DNA from: Nesterenkonia halotolerans
GTDB lineage: Bacteria > Actinomycetota > Actinomycetes > Actinomycetales > Micrococcaceae
Reading direction: 5' to 3'
Assembly (NCBI RefSeq): GCF_014874065.1
Contig: NZ_JADBEE010000001.1
Coordinates: 930,001-994,000, forward strand
DNA length: 64,000 bases
Positions 26,866 to 35,517 of the stretch are shown one piece after another (the first letter of the stretch is position 1; every line of letters begins with the position of its first letter). Below the pieces are notes generated by a model. That model saw nothing but the letters and a program-made list of their open reading frames with translations, searched no databases and was not told the DNA's origin. The position numbers and the translations under genes were made by a program.

Positions 26866-28724
26866 CAAGACACCTCCGCGTGGATCGCCCACACCGTAGA
26901 CCAGAGCTCATCGAGACCGGCCGGGACCAGGTCTTCGGCCTCGGGCGCAGCGCGGAGCTGTTCCATGAGAGTGCTGATGCGCACGAGCGTCTCCGGATCG
27001 CGTCCGATGGCTCGGACCAGGGGTTCGAAGAGGGCGAAGTCCTCAAAGATCCGTCCCGGATCAACCGCCGCAAGCCCAGTGCTCGAGGAGTCCACCAGAT
27101 CCATCTCGGCGACCAACTCGGCGTAGGAGGCTTCATTGAGCAGCAGCATGAGGTACTTCAGCACGTCTGCTTTGTCCTTGATGATCTCCCGAAACGCGGC
27201 GTGCTTTCTGCCTTCGATTTCCCCCGAGAGCTCAGCGATGATGACTCGGCGCCGGGTCACCCGCGTCGCTCCGGACCCCAGCGTGGTCTCTACAGCCAAA
27301 AAGGGCGTGACGTTGAGTCTCGAGAGACGCGACCACTGCACCCGAGAGCTGAGGGTCTTGGCGTGGTGTGTCAATGAGATCGGCCAGATCATGGTGGTGC
27401 CGATCTCAGCGCGCGGCATGTCAAGCCTCAGCGTGGCTTCCACTGTGGTCTCCCCTGTGGCGCGCACATCTAGGACAGGGCGGGCTGATGCAAGTGCAAG
27501 ATGCCACTGTTCGATCTTGCGCTCCGCCTCGTGCTCCTGCTGCGCGGCAGTCTCCTCCAGAGCAGGCGCATAGCTCTCCCACAGATCTTCCAGGCCGGGC
27601 TTACCTGCACCGGTGCCGAGCATGGCTTGCACGCCACACTCGCGGGTCGGGCCGGTGAGCAGGACGTTGAACTCCACGCTGCGGCCCCAGGCCGGGTGCC
27701 CGGTCAGGTTGGCGCTTCCGGTCACGATCACGGATCGCCGTTTGGGCAGGTCCAGCACCACTGTCTTGGCATGGAGACCGTTGGAGGTCTCGAGCTCGAC
27801 GTGCGGCTGTTCCTGTTCCCGGTCTGTGAGGTCAGGGGTATCAGTAGAGGTCATCGGCAGCACGCGCAGCTGCCAACCCTCGGTGATCGCAGGGCCGAGC
27901 ATATCCAGGGCCACCGGTGAGGAGAGCAACGTCCGCTTGTTCGAGGAGGTTCCCGGTGTCATGTCCTTCAGGGCAGTGACCGCCCGGGGCGAGAGGAAGG
28001 GACTCACCGCCAGGAGCTTCGTCGCCTTCATATCAGCGAAGGGCCAGGTGTCGGAGCCGTCGAGTCCGATCGGTAAGAGCTCTCCGTCGCTGAATGGCTC
28101 GGGCAGCATCAGGTCAACCTGGCTCAAGGTCGCGGCGAGGTCTTCGACCTGCCGGGATCGTTGTCGGTCGAGGCCTCGTGTGGTCAAGCCAGGAAGCGCC
28201 CGCAGGAATTCCGCGGCGGGAGCCGCGTCCAGACATGGTTGGTCCTCGTCAGCTGAATCTGGCATCTCATCCAGAACCAGCGCCGTGTCCCAGGCCTGGT
28301 CTTGCGTGATGTTGCGGCTCAGCACAATCAGCCGGTGGTGCAGCGCGCCGTCGTCGTCGGTGAAGCGCAACGCCCAGATCTTGGGATGAAAGATGCCCTC
28401 AGGGTTGGGGGCGGCCACTTCGTGGATGCTGTCTTCTATGAAGGTCAGCACGGTCCGGTACTTGGAGGGCACGTAGATCCCGCCCGCCTGCGTGAAGATG
28501 AGTGTCTTCTCGGCGCAGCGCTGGACGGCCTCGAGCAGCTGGACGGGATCACTCTGGTCACCCACTGCCTCTGCGGCGTCGTGCGAGGCGAAGGAGAGTG
28601 ACGCGGCAAGAAGCGACACCAAGTCCAAGGAGTACGTCGTGCCCACAGCGAGATCGACCCTGTAGCCAGGTGGCGGCTGCAGAAAATGCTGCAGCAAAAT
28701 CCTGTTCTGCGGGTTCAACGTCAT
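26865..28724 (-). CDS. Phospholipase D-like nuclease-family protein
   Basis: 619 residues with two PLD half-sites. The first is FHPKIWALRF with IVLSRNIT (His113, Lys115, Asn138), and the second is GLHAKTVVLD with TGSANLTG (His318, Lys320, Asp325, Asn339). Family members with helicase partners act as nucleases (for example DrmC in DISARM). The C-terminal ~250 residues carry no motif that I recognise. The start overlaps the DUF6361 stop (ATGA), and the stop overlaps the helicase start (TGATG). Confidence 0.88.
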   Translation of the reverse strand: MTLNPQNRILLQHFLQPPPGYRVDLAVGTTYSLDLVSLLAASLSFASHDAAEAVGDQSDPVQLLEAVQRCAEKTLIFTQAGGIYVPSKYRTVLTFIEDSIHEVAAPNPEGIFHPKIWALRFTDDDGALHHRLIVLSRNITQDQAWDTALVLDEMPDSADEDQPCLDAAPAAEFLRALPGLTTRGLDRQRSRQVEDLAATLSQVDLMLPEPFSDGELLPIGLDGSDTWPFADMKATKLLAVSPFLSPRAVTALKDMTPGTSSNKRTLLSSPVALDMLGPAITEGWQLRVLPMTSTDTPDLTDREQEQPHVELETSNGLHAKTVVLDLPKRRSVIVTGSANLTGHPAWGRSVEFNVLLTGPTRECGVQAMLGTGAGKPGLEDLWESYAPALEETAAQQEHEAERKIEQWHLALASARPVLDVRATGETTVEATLRLDMPRAEIGTTMIWPISLTHHAKTLSSRVQWSRLSRLNVTPFLAVETTLGSGATRVTRRRVIIAELSGEIEGRKHAAFREIIKDKADVLKYLMLLLNEASYAELVAEMDLVDSSSTGLAAVDPGRIFEDFALFEPLVRAIGRDPETLVRISTLMEQLRAAPEAEDLVPAGLDELWSTVWAIHAEVS

Positions 28725-29929
28725 GCCTCTGCTCCCGCCTCATAAAGATCCTCCAGGTGCTGACGCACGACGGGCCAGCGAAAGGTCAACCGGGCCGTGC
28801 CGCTGGCCCCTGACCATTGGTCCAAAGCGGCAGGGTTGTGCAGGCGGGCCCGTTTGCCCTTCATCCGGCGTTCTCGATGACTGATCAGTTGGCGAACCTC
28901 CCGGCTGCCAGAGAGGGATTCCGCTGAATCGGCGGTGCGTACATGTCCGGTCCATTCGGCGAGGAAGGCTCGCGAGGACTCGATGCGCTGAATGTCTGCC
29001 GCCGAGAGAACAGTGTTCAACTCCCCCTGGCGGAAGGAGGGAAGCGGATCGTCTGCTTCAGGATCGCTGAACCATCCGCTGAGCGCGGCCCGATAGTGAT
29101 CGACCCGCTCCTCATCTTCGCGCAGCTCGGCCAGCAGGAGGTTGTACAACAGGGACGCACCAAGGATGCTGAAGGAGACTCCGCGGGAGGCTTCGACCAG
29201 ATGGCGCAGCTTTTTGGGCAGCTCCACCAGGGGAGTGATGTCCCACGGTGCACGGCTGCCGGTGAGGTCCACCGCTTCGTGATCGGCCAGCCAGGCGAAG
29301 ATCGAATGGGGGTGTGATCGTCGGATCCGCTCCCTCAGGTATTCGGCTTCCTCCCTGCGCAGTGCGAAGCTCGCCTCGCGAAGCACACCAGCTGGGGCTG
29401 CGGGCAGGTTGGGATCCAGAGCTGAGGTGAGCGCACTCGGCGCGCCCAACTCGCCCGCCCCCGGGTCCTGGTGCCTGGCCCCCAGGTGGCAGAGCTGGAA
29501 GTAGGCGCCGATAGTGGAGGACTTCCGTATGCCCCAGCTCTTCAGTGCTGAGGAGTAGATGCTGCTGGGCATGCGCTGGAGCGTCTTCTGCGCGCGGCTG
29601 CCGATGACACCCTGCTCCTCGCCACCCTTCTGAAGACTTGCGAGAGTTCGCCACTCGTGATGACGCAGCTCAGCCCACATCTGATCCACCGTGGGCTGCT
29701 GTCCGGCCTGCCGCAGGCCCCAGGCGACCAGCAGCACATACCGCAGACGGGTGTGCAACACCGAGGTGCCGGGGAACATGGTGTCGGCGAGCGCGTCGCG
29801 CATAGTGCCGATTCCGAGGTCATCCACTGTGGTCTTGTCTACGAAGCTGTCGAGAACTTCAAGCATATGTCGCCGACGTTCAGGGTCGGCGTCGAGCCAG
29901 CCGAACGAGGAACGGGTCACCTCAGACAT
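28721..29929 (-). CDS. DUF6361 family protein
   Basis: 402 residues. The N-terminus is characteristic of DUF6361: SSFGWLDADPERRRHMLEV, then DDLGIGTMRDALADTMFPGTSVLHTRLRY. The function is unknown. DUF6361 genes are found next to PLD-like and helicase genes, as here, which supports a functional unit. The C-terminus is basic (RRMKGKRARLHN), suggesting nucleic-acid contact (inference). The start overlaps the preceding membrane-protein gene by eight bases. Confidence 0.85.
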   Translation of the reverse strand: MSEVTRSSFGWLDADPERRRHMLEVLDSFVDKTTVDDLGIGTMRDALADTMFPGTSVLHTRLRYVLLVAWGLRQAGQQPTVDQMWAELRHHEWRTLASLQKGGEEQGVIGSRAQKTLQRMPSSIYSSALKSWGIRKSSTIGAYFQLCHLGARHQDPGAGELGAPSALTSALDPNLPAAPAGVLREASFALRREEAEYLRERIRRSHPHSIFAWLADHEAVDLTGSRAPWDITPLVELPKKLRHLVEASRGVSFSILGASLLYNLLLAELREDEERVDHYRAALSGWFSDPEADDPLPSFRQGELNTVLSAADIQRIESSRAFLAEWTGHVRTADSAESLSGSREVRQLISHRERRMKGKRARLHNPAALDQWSGASGTARLTFRWPVVRQHLEDLYEAGAEA

Positions 29930-30449
29930 GGGGATTTCGACTCATACCCGAACAGAAACGTCGTCTTCGGCTCCCCCGCAACAGGAGCTGGTGCTTCAGC
30001 TCGTCAGCGAGGCTCTCGGACTCCCGCACCTGGATTCGAACGTCGCGTCCCGTGTCCTTCATCTCCAGAACGAGCACCTGGTCTCCACGGACTGCGAGCG
30101 TCCGGCCGCGGAGCGTCAGACGCAGGCCCCCTCCGCCTCCCCACCCCGGCGAGGCGACCTGCTCCACACGCACTCTGAGGATTCCTTCAAGCCGCGCACG
30201 CAGCAGCGGCAGGCCCAGGAACCACGAGCGAACGCGCAGGTCCTCGTGATCAGCAATCACGTGCACCCGAGCGCAGGCCAGCAAGACCAGCGACAAGGCC
30301 ACTCCGACCCAGGCGCAGATGATCACCACGATGCTGCCGGATTCCAGGGACAAGCTCATCGAGGCTCCGGCGATCAGAAGCGCCGCCGCAGCGGAGATCA
30401 TCATGGCCGGTGAACTCTCCTGGACTGTCACCGTCGCACCGTTGTACAT
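29922..30449 (-). CDS. Membrane protein with a PH-like domain
   Basis: 175 residues. Two predicted N-terminal membrane helices (about 15-35 and 43-62) are followed by a beta-rich region (VRSWFLGLPLLRARLEGI onward) resembling bacterial PH-domain proteins. The C-terminus is very basic (LLRGSRRRRF). ATG 30449 sits in the PPK2 stop (TGATG); a GTG three bases earlier is the alternative. The function is unknown. It links PPK2 and DUF6361 into one overlapping chain. Confidence 0.7.
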   Translation of the reverse strand: MYNGATVTVQESSPAMMISAAAALLIAGASMSLSLESGSIVVIICAWVGVALSLVLLACARVHVIADHEDLRVRSWFLGLPLLRARLEGILRVRVEQVASPGWGGGGGLRLTLRGRTLAVRGDQVLVLEMKDTGRDVRIQVRESESLADELKHQLLLRGSRRRRFCSGMSRNPHV

Positions 30450-31507
30450 CACGATTCCAGCAGCCGCTTCCGTTCGGCCTCCATGTCATAGTCGGCCGCG
30501 GGCCAGCGCAGCTTCAGATCTGAGAAGGCCGCGATGAGCAGCTCCTGGACCGCCAGGCGGGAGTACCACTTCCGGTCGGCGCCGATCACATGCCAGGGCG
30601 CGTGGTCGGCGTCGGTGGCTTCCACCAGGTACGCGTAGACCGACTGATAGAGGGAGAACTGGGCACGCGAGCCGGCATCGGAGGGGTCGTACTTCCAGTG
30701 CTTCTCCTCGCGGTCCAACCGGGAGACCAGCCGGTCCAGCTGCTCCTCCGGGGAGACGTGGAGCATGACCTTGATGATGACGAAGCCCTGCCGGACCAGT
30801 TCGCGCTCGAAGAGGACCAGCGCCTCGGTGCGGCGCTCCAGCTCCTCGGGGCCCTCGGTGCCGGTGATGGTGGGGACCAGCACATCCTCGTAATGGGAGC
30901 GGTCAAAGACGCCCACATGACCGGGCCGCGGAAGATTGCGGATCACACGCTCGAGGTAGTGCTCGCGCTTCTCCTCCGCGGTGGGTGCGCCGAACCCGGC
31001 CACCTCCACACCCATGGGGTCCATCGAGCTGACCACCTGCTTGACCACCCCGCCCTTGCCGGCGGCGTCCATACCCTGCAGGATCAGCAGCACCCGGGGC
31101 CCGCGGGCCAGATTGCTCAGCGCGGTCTCCACCTCAGGGGAGAACAGCTCCTCGCGACGGGTCTTCTCCTGTGGGGAGCGGCGCGGCACCCGGGCGGCGA
31201 TGGCCTTGGCGACCTCGCGCTGCTCGGCCTCCGGAGCCGAGACCACATGGGCCCACATCAGTTCCTGCAGATCGGCGAGCATCTCGGCACGTTCGGCGAG
31301 CGCATCCTCGCCGTCGTCCTTCTTTCCCTTGAACCCGACCTTCTTGCGGGTAGGTGCATCGGAGAGGCTGAACGGGGAGGCGAACTGGCTGACTCGCCAG
31401 AGACTGCGCGGGTCGCCGTCGAACGGGGTCTTCTTCGCGCCCTTGGGGCCGGGAACACCTGCTAGCGGCACATCGAGCGGGGCGAGGTTCTGGTCATCTT
31501 GGGGCAC
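30449..31507 (-). CDS. Polyphosphate kinase 2 family protein
   Basis: 352 residues. The PPK2 core has Walker A GMDAAGKGG, lid residues around ERVIRNLPRPGHVGVFDRSHYEDVL (split; Walker B is FDRS) and the C-terminal WHVIGADRKWYSRL. Family reaction: transfer of phosphate between polyphosphate and nucleoside (mono/di)phosphates. An insertion near residues 105-125 (RRSPQEKTRREE) is unusual. It starts with GTG 31507. It is the first gene of the ten-kilobase minus-strand chain; the 212-base gap upstream should hold the promoter. Confidence 0.92.
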   Translation of the reverse strand: MPQDDQNLAPLDVPLAGVPGPKGAKKTPFDGDPRSLWRVSQFASPFSLSDAPTRKKVGFKGKKDDGEDALAERAEMLADLQELMWAHVVSAPEAEQREVAKAIAARVPRRSPQEKTRREELFSPEVETALSNLARGPRVLLILQGMDAAGKGGVVKQVVSSMDPMGVEVAGFGAPTAEEKREHYLERVIRNLPRPGHVGVFDRSHYEDVLVPTITGTEGPEELERRTEALVLFERELVRQGFVIIKVMLHVSPEEQLDRLVSRLDREEKHWKYDPSDAGSRAQFSLYQSVYAYLVEATDADHAPWHVIGADRKWYSRLAVQELLIAAFSDLKLRWPAADYDMEAERKRLLES

Positions 31508-31719
31508 GGCGTCTCCTTGGGGCGGGTGGCTCGCCCGCAGGCGGGGCCGTTGATTCTTGGTCCACTCTCATGCCTACCAGAGTTCGTCCCGCCGGGGAAC
31601 CGGTCTGCCGCGGGCCTCCCTTTTCAGCGTCGCGCAGAGTCGATAGCCTCGATGGACGAATTCCAGCGGGTGCCGAACTCCTTGGCGCCAGTCAGACGTC
31701 ACCATCACCGGAGGACGAA

Positions 31720-31908
31720 ATGCAGACCAACTTGAGGAAATCCCTCCTCGCCGCCTGGGCAGCTTTCGTCCTTTCCGGGGTCATCACGCTGACGCTGGGG
31801 GCAGGAGGAATCCTGCTCGTCATGACCGGGATGATCGCCCTGAGCCTCACCGCGATGGTCGTGACTCAGCGAGGATCGACCTCCGGGACCGGGATCAGAC
31901 CTCGGTGA
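31720..31908 (+). CDS. Small membrane protein (62 residues)
   Basis: It has two hydrophobic segments (AWAAFVLSGVITLTLGAGG and LLVMTGMIALSLTAMVV) in a 62-residue protein. GGAGGA is five bases before ATG 31720, a strong ribosome-binding site. The 3' end overlaps the convergent TIGR03085 gene by 14 bases. The function is unknown. Confidence 0.68.
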   Translation: MQTNLRKSLLAAWAAFVLSGVITLTLGAGGILLVMTGMIALSLTAMVVTQRGSTSGTGIRPR

Positions 31909-32497
31909 TCTCGACCTGTGCCTTCTCTTTGCGGCCGAATGCCCAGAGCAGCAGCTCTTCAGGTGCACCCTTGATCTGGAGTTGCGGGGCTGAGGCCGGC
32001 CCGGCCGTCCTCGTGCCGTAGCCGGGGCTGATGAAGGTGATGCGCTGCTTCGCGCCGCGCGCCGCCATCGGGAACATCATGCCGCCCTGTCCCCAGAGGC
32101 GTTTGCGCAGCTTCTCGGAGATCACGCGTGGGCTGTTCGGATCGAACTCGGGCTGCGCGCGCAGAACGTCCTCGGTGTGGATGTAGAACTCCGCGGTGTT
32201 CATCATGTCATTCAGCGGCGGGAAGGACTGCGGGAAATACGGCGGAGGTCCGGCCTCCGCGCGCTTGACCAGCTCGGCGTACCCGGTGTTGCGCAGATTC
32301 TTCAGGGCGTTGCTCGCCCAATCCCCGACCAGCGGCAGCTGCGGGCCGACCATCAGATCCGGGCGGGAATCACGGATCACGATGTGCAGCGCGAGGTCCT
32401 CGGCAGCCCACCCTTCACAGAGCGTCGGCGCATCGGCAGTCACGCCGCGCAGGGCGGTGACCAGGGCTTGGCGTTGCTCGGAAGCTGTAGAGGTCAT
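31895..32497 (-). CDS. TIGR03085 family DinB-like metal-binding protein
   Basis: 200 residues from ATG 32497 (MTSTASEQRQAL). The sequence LCEGWAAEDLALHIVIRDSRPD near residues 35-55 is typical of the actinobacterial TIGR03085 group. These are four-helix DinB/mycothiol-dependent maleylpyruvate isomerase-fold proteins that bind a divalent metal. The reaction is unknown; a mycothiol-linked transferase is likely from the fold. Confidence 0.88.
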   Translation of the reverse strand: MTSTASEQRQALVTALRGVTADAPTLCEGWAAEDLALHIVIRDSRPDLMVGPQLPLVGDWASNALKNLRNTGYAELVKRAEAGPPPYFPQSFPPLNDMMNTAEFYIHTEDVLRAQPEFDPNSPRVISEKLRKRLWGQGGMMFPMAARGAKQRITFISPGYGTRTAGPASAPQLQIKGAPEELLLWAFGRKEKAQVEITEV

Positions 32498-32550
32498 AGG
32501 CCCAAGTGTAAGGTCGAGGGCATCAGTTGGGTACGGGAAGGACCACAATC

Positions 32551-33114
32551 ATGACGCAGTACACGCCCTCCGCCGCCAGCCCGGACACCCCGGTCGACAC
32601 CGGCACCACGTGCAGCCCGGACTCCTCACTCAGGCAGATCACTGCTCTGATCCTCTTCGTGGTCATCCCGCAGGCGGTGGGTCTGCTCGGGAGCCTGCTG
32701 ACCCAAGATCAGGTCGACGGGTGGTACGCCGAAGCGGACAAAGCGGCGTGGACTCCCCCGGATGCGGTCTTCGGTCCGGTCTGGACTGTGCTGTATCTGC
32801 TCATGGGGGTGGGCGCGTGGCTGATCTGGCGCCAGCGGCACTGGCTCAACGCCCGGCCGGCGCTGAGCATCTTCGTGACCCAGCTGGTCCTGAACAGCAT
32901 CTGGTCCCCGCTGTTCTTCGGCGGCTACCCCTGGTTCGGCGCCGCCGCGCTGTGGATGGCCCTGGCGCTGATTCTGGTGCTGATCCTCGCCATCATCGAG
33001 ACGATGCGCAGGTTCTGGCCGATCTCCCGGGTGGCCGCGCTGCTGCTGAGCCCGTACCTGGCGTGGACGATCTATGCCTCCACGCTGAACCTCTACATCG
33101 CGCTGACCGACTGA
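32551..33114 (+). CDS. TspO/MBR family protein
   Basis: 187 residues with five membrane helices and the TspO pattern: DKAAWTPPDAVFGPVWTVLYLLMGVGAW (split around 60-88), WSPLFFGG, and a final helix PYLAWTIYASTLN. Family members bind tetrapyrroles and act in stress and porphyrin handling. ATG 32551 follows GGAAGG; an in-frame ATG eight codons upstream lacks a good ribosome-binding site. Divergent from the TIGR03085 gene. Confidence 0.9.
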   Translation: MTQYTPSAASPDTPVDTGTTCSPDSSLRQITALILFVVIPQAVGLLGSLLTQDQVDGWYAEADKAAWTPPDAVFGPVWTVLYLLMGVGAWLIWRQRHWLNARPALSIFVTQLVLNSIWSPLFFGGYPWFGAAALWMALALILVLILAIIETMRRFWPISRVAALLLSPYLAWTIYASTLNLYIALTD

Positions 33115-33173
33115 GCACCTGACCTACGGCAAGCCTCACGGCGACAGGACTGCCACGGACCCGCGGCTGCAGC

Positions 33174-33434
33174 TCAGTCGGAGAGCAGCAGCTCGCGGAC
33201 CTTCGCCTCGACGTCGGCGTTGGAGGGTTCCACCTGGTGGGACCCGTCCGGGTACAGCACCACCGGGATGCGGGTGCGCCCGGAGATCTCCTCCGCCACC
33301 TTCGCGGCGGCGGGATCGGCCTCCAGGTCGATGTACTCGTAGTCCAGCTCCAGCTCATCGAGCTGCGCCTTGGTGCGGCGGCAGTCGCGGCACCACTGCG
33401 CGCCGAACATGCGGATCTGTGAAGGTGATGTCAT
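33174..33434 (-). CDS. Glutaredoxin-like (mycoredoxin-type) protein
   Basis: 86-residue thioredoxin-fold protein with the redox motif WCRDC (near residues 14-18) and the cis-proline TRIPVVLYPDGS. In mycothiol-using Actinobacteria such proteins act as mycoredoxins or related thiol exchangers. AGGAG lies nine bases before ATG 33434, which is preferred over a start 12 codons earlier. Confidence 0.87.
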   Translation of the reverse strand: MTSPSQIRMFGAQWCRDCRRTKAQLDELELDYEYIDLEADPAAAKVAEEISGRTRIPVVLYPDGSHQVEPSNADVEAKVRELLLSD

Positions 33435-33466
33435 CGCTCTATTCTCCTCTCGACTGCTCAGCACTC

Positions 33467-34984
33467 TCAACTGCCCAGCACGTGTTCCAGGGCCTCTTTC
33501 AGCGTGTGGTGACGGAACGCGTAGCCCAGGGTCTGCGCCTTCTCGGCACTGACCTGCTGATCCGCGCCGACGATCTCCTTGGCGCCCTGTTCGCCGAGCA
33601 CCAGCTTCGGACCGAAGGCGGGCACCGGGATCGCGGACGGGCGGCGCATGACCGAGGCGAGGATCTTCGAGTACTGCTTGGCCGTGACCGGTTCCGGGCC
33701 GACGCCGTTGACCGGGCCTTCGGCCTCGGGGTTGAACACCAGGTGCACGATCATCGCGGCGATGTCATCGATGCTGATCCAGCTCTGCCATTCCTTGTCC
33801 CCCAGCGGCCCGCCCGCGCCCACCGTGTAGAGCGGCAGCAGCTGGGAGAGAGCGCCACCGGCAGGAGTCTGCACGATTCCGGTGCGGATCATCGCGGTGC
33901 GCACTCCGGCGTTCTTCGCCGGTGCGGTGCTCTCCTCCCACTTCTCGCAGACCTCGGCGAGGAAGTCGGAGCCGGCAGGTGAGTCCTCGGTCAGCGGGCC
34001 TGAGATGCCGGAGCGGTCGGCCGGCGTCGCGCCGTAGTAGCCGATGGCTGAACCGCTGATGAGCACTCGGCCACGCTGGTCGGCGGATTCCAGGCTGGCC
34101 AGGGTGGTGGCGATCAGCGCGGTGCCCTCCACGCGGGAGTCCAGGACCTTCTTCTTGTGCTCCTCGGTGAAGCGGGAGGCCAGCGGGTGTCCGGCCAGGT
34201 GGATGACCGCGTCCACCTCGCGCAGGGATTCCGGGTCCAGGGTTCCGGCGTCGGGATCCCAGGCGATCTCGCCGGCCTGGGGATCGGCGGATCCGCGGAC
34301 CATGCGGCGGACCTCGATGCCCGCGCCGCCGAGCAGCGCGCAGACCTGCCGCCCGATCAGTCCGGTGGCTCCGCTGACCGCGACCACCTTCACCGGTGCC
34401 GCCCCGGGCACGTGGTGCGGATCCAGCGCCAGCTGGGAGGCAAGCCGGCCGTGGGCCTGATGGAAGGCCAGGTCGTCGCTGCTCTGCCGGCCGCGGAACG
34501 CGAAGATGCGGGTCAGCTCCGCCTCGAATTGACGCGACACCAGCTTCTGCACCGCGGAGGGGAGCTTGCCGACCACCGGGAGCTCGTAGGTGACCTTCTC
34601 GCGCAGCACCATGCTGGTGCCGTCGTCCTCGAAGCTGCGGTCGTGCCGCCAGGACTTGGCCGGGCCGGAGATCATCTCATCGGCGAAACCCCGTCCGGGC
34701 CTGAAATCTGTGTGCCGCGCGCGCCATTTGGTGTAGCCGCGCACCGGCAGTGGAGTTGCGGATCCGGCGATATCGGCGACGGCGGCCAGCGTGGTGCCGA
34801 AGATGCTGGGCAGGTTGATCCCGAGCACCGACTCGGAGCCGTCCTTCAGGCCGTTGCTCGGCTCCTCGATCACCCGTCCGGCGAAGGGCGGATGCAGTCG
34901 CACCAGGGCGCCTGGGCGGGAGTACCAGTCGAAGACATCTTCGCGGGAAAAGGGCAGGTGGGTCTCGTACTCGAAGATCGGCAT
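33467..34984 (-). CDS. TIGR01777 family NAD-dependent epimerase with N-terminal SRPBCC domain
   Basis: 505 residues. Residues 1-150 form an SRPBCC/START-like ligand-binding domain (YETHLPFSREDVFDWYSRPGAL). From about 190, a Rossmann-type SDR domain (VVAVSGATGLIGRQV) contains the YYGATPADR-type active-site Tyr, and it ends with a DUF1731-like tail. Members are YfcH-like; the physiological substrate is unknown. The fusion is the common actinobacterial form. Confidence 0.92.
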   Translation of the reverse strand: MPIFEYETHLPFSREDVFDWYSRPGALVRLHPPFAGRVIEEPSNGLKDGSESVLGINLPSIFGTTLAAVADIAGSATPLPVRGYTKWRARHTDFRPGRGFADEMISGPAKSWRHDRSFEDDGTSMVLREKVTYELPVVGKLPSAVQKLVSRQFEAELTRIFAFRGRQSSDDLAFHQAHGRLASQLALDPHHVPGAAPVKVVAVSGATGLIGRQVCALLGGAGIEVRRMVRGSADPQAGEIAWDPDAGTLDPESLREVDAVIHLAGHPLASRFTEEHKKKVLDSRVEGTALIATTLASLESADQRGRVLISGSAIGYYGATPADRSGISGPLTEDSPAGSDFLAEVCEKWEESTAPAKNAGVRTAMIRTGIVQTPAGGALSQLLPLYTVGAGGPLGDKEWQSWISIDDIAAMIVHLVFNPEAEGPVNGVGPEPVTAKQYSKILASVMRRPSAIPVPAFGPKLVLGEQGAKEIVGADQQVSAEKAQTLGYAFRHHTLKEALEHVLGS

Positions 34985-35106
34985 AATGCCTCCTGGTCGA
35001 CTCAGCGCGGCAGCTTAGCCGGAACGCTACCAGGCAGTGCTCACCAGCGGCTGGGAGGTGCGCGGGTCCTCCACGGTCGTGACTGGCCCGGTGCTAACCT
35101 CAGCCC

Positions 35107-35475
35107 ATGCCTGCTGCCACTTCCCGTCGCGCCCGCGCCGCGCGGAAGCGGACCAAGCGCGTCGCGGCCTCCGGAAGCGACCTGACCGCGGACCAGTGGT
35201 TCAGCATCCTGGAGGCATGGGCCTGCTGCGCCTATTGCGGGGCCGACGGCGCCGCGCTGCAGAAGGACTGCGTCTCCCCCATCTCCCGGGGCGGCCGCTA
35301 CACGATCGACAACGTTGTACCCGCCTGCGGATCCTGCAACGCCAGCAAGTCCAATGCAGAGGTCACGTCTTGGATGCGACGACGGCGACTCGACGAGCCG
35401 GCGTTCCTGCGGCGGTGGGTCGAAGTCACCCGGGAACTGCGGGCGAGCGAGCCTGTCCCGGAATCCTCGGCCTGA
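35107..35475 (+). CDS. HNH endonuclease
   Basis: 122 residues. Zinc-binding pairs CAYCG and CGSCN flank the HNH core (ISRGGRYTIDNVVPAC, with Asn-Val-Val-Pro-Ala). The N-terminus is strongly basic (RRARAARKRTKR), suiting DNA contact. The first His of the canonical motif is replaced by Ser-Arg-Gly-Gly, so activity is not certain. It lies 42 bases upstream of the RecQ-like helicase gene on the same strand. Confidence 0.85.
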   Translation: MPAATSRRARAARKRTKRVAASGSDLTADQWFSILEAWACCAYCGADGAALQKDCVSPISRGGRYTIDNVVPACGSCNASKSNAEVTSWMRRRRLDEPAFLRRWVEVTRELRASEPVPESSA

Positions 35476-35517
35476 GTGACCTCCGCTCGTGTCCGAGGGC
35501 TGTGACAGAGTAAACGT

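Noticed and set aside
31570..31719. Longer version (112 codons) of the small membrane protein
   Set aside because: The upstream part is Arg/Pro-rich without family features, and a strong GGAGGA site precedes the internal ATG at 31720.
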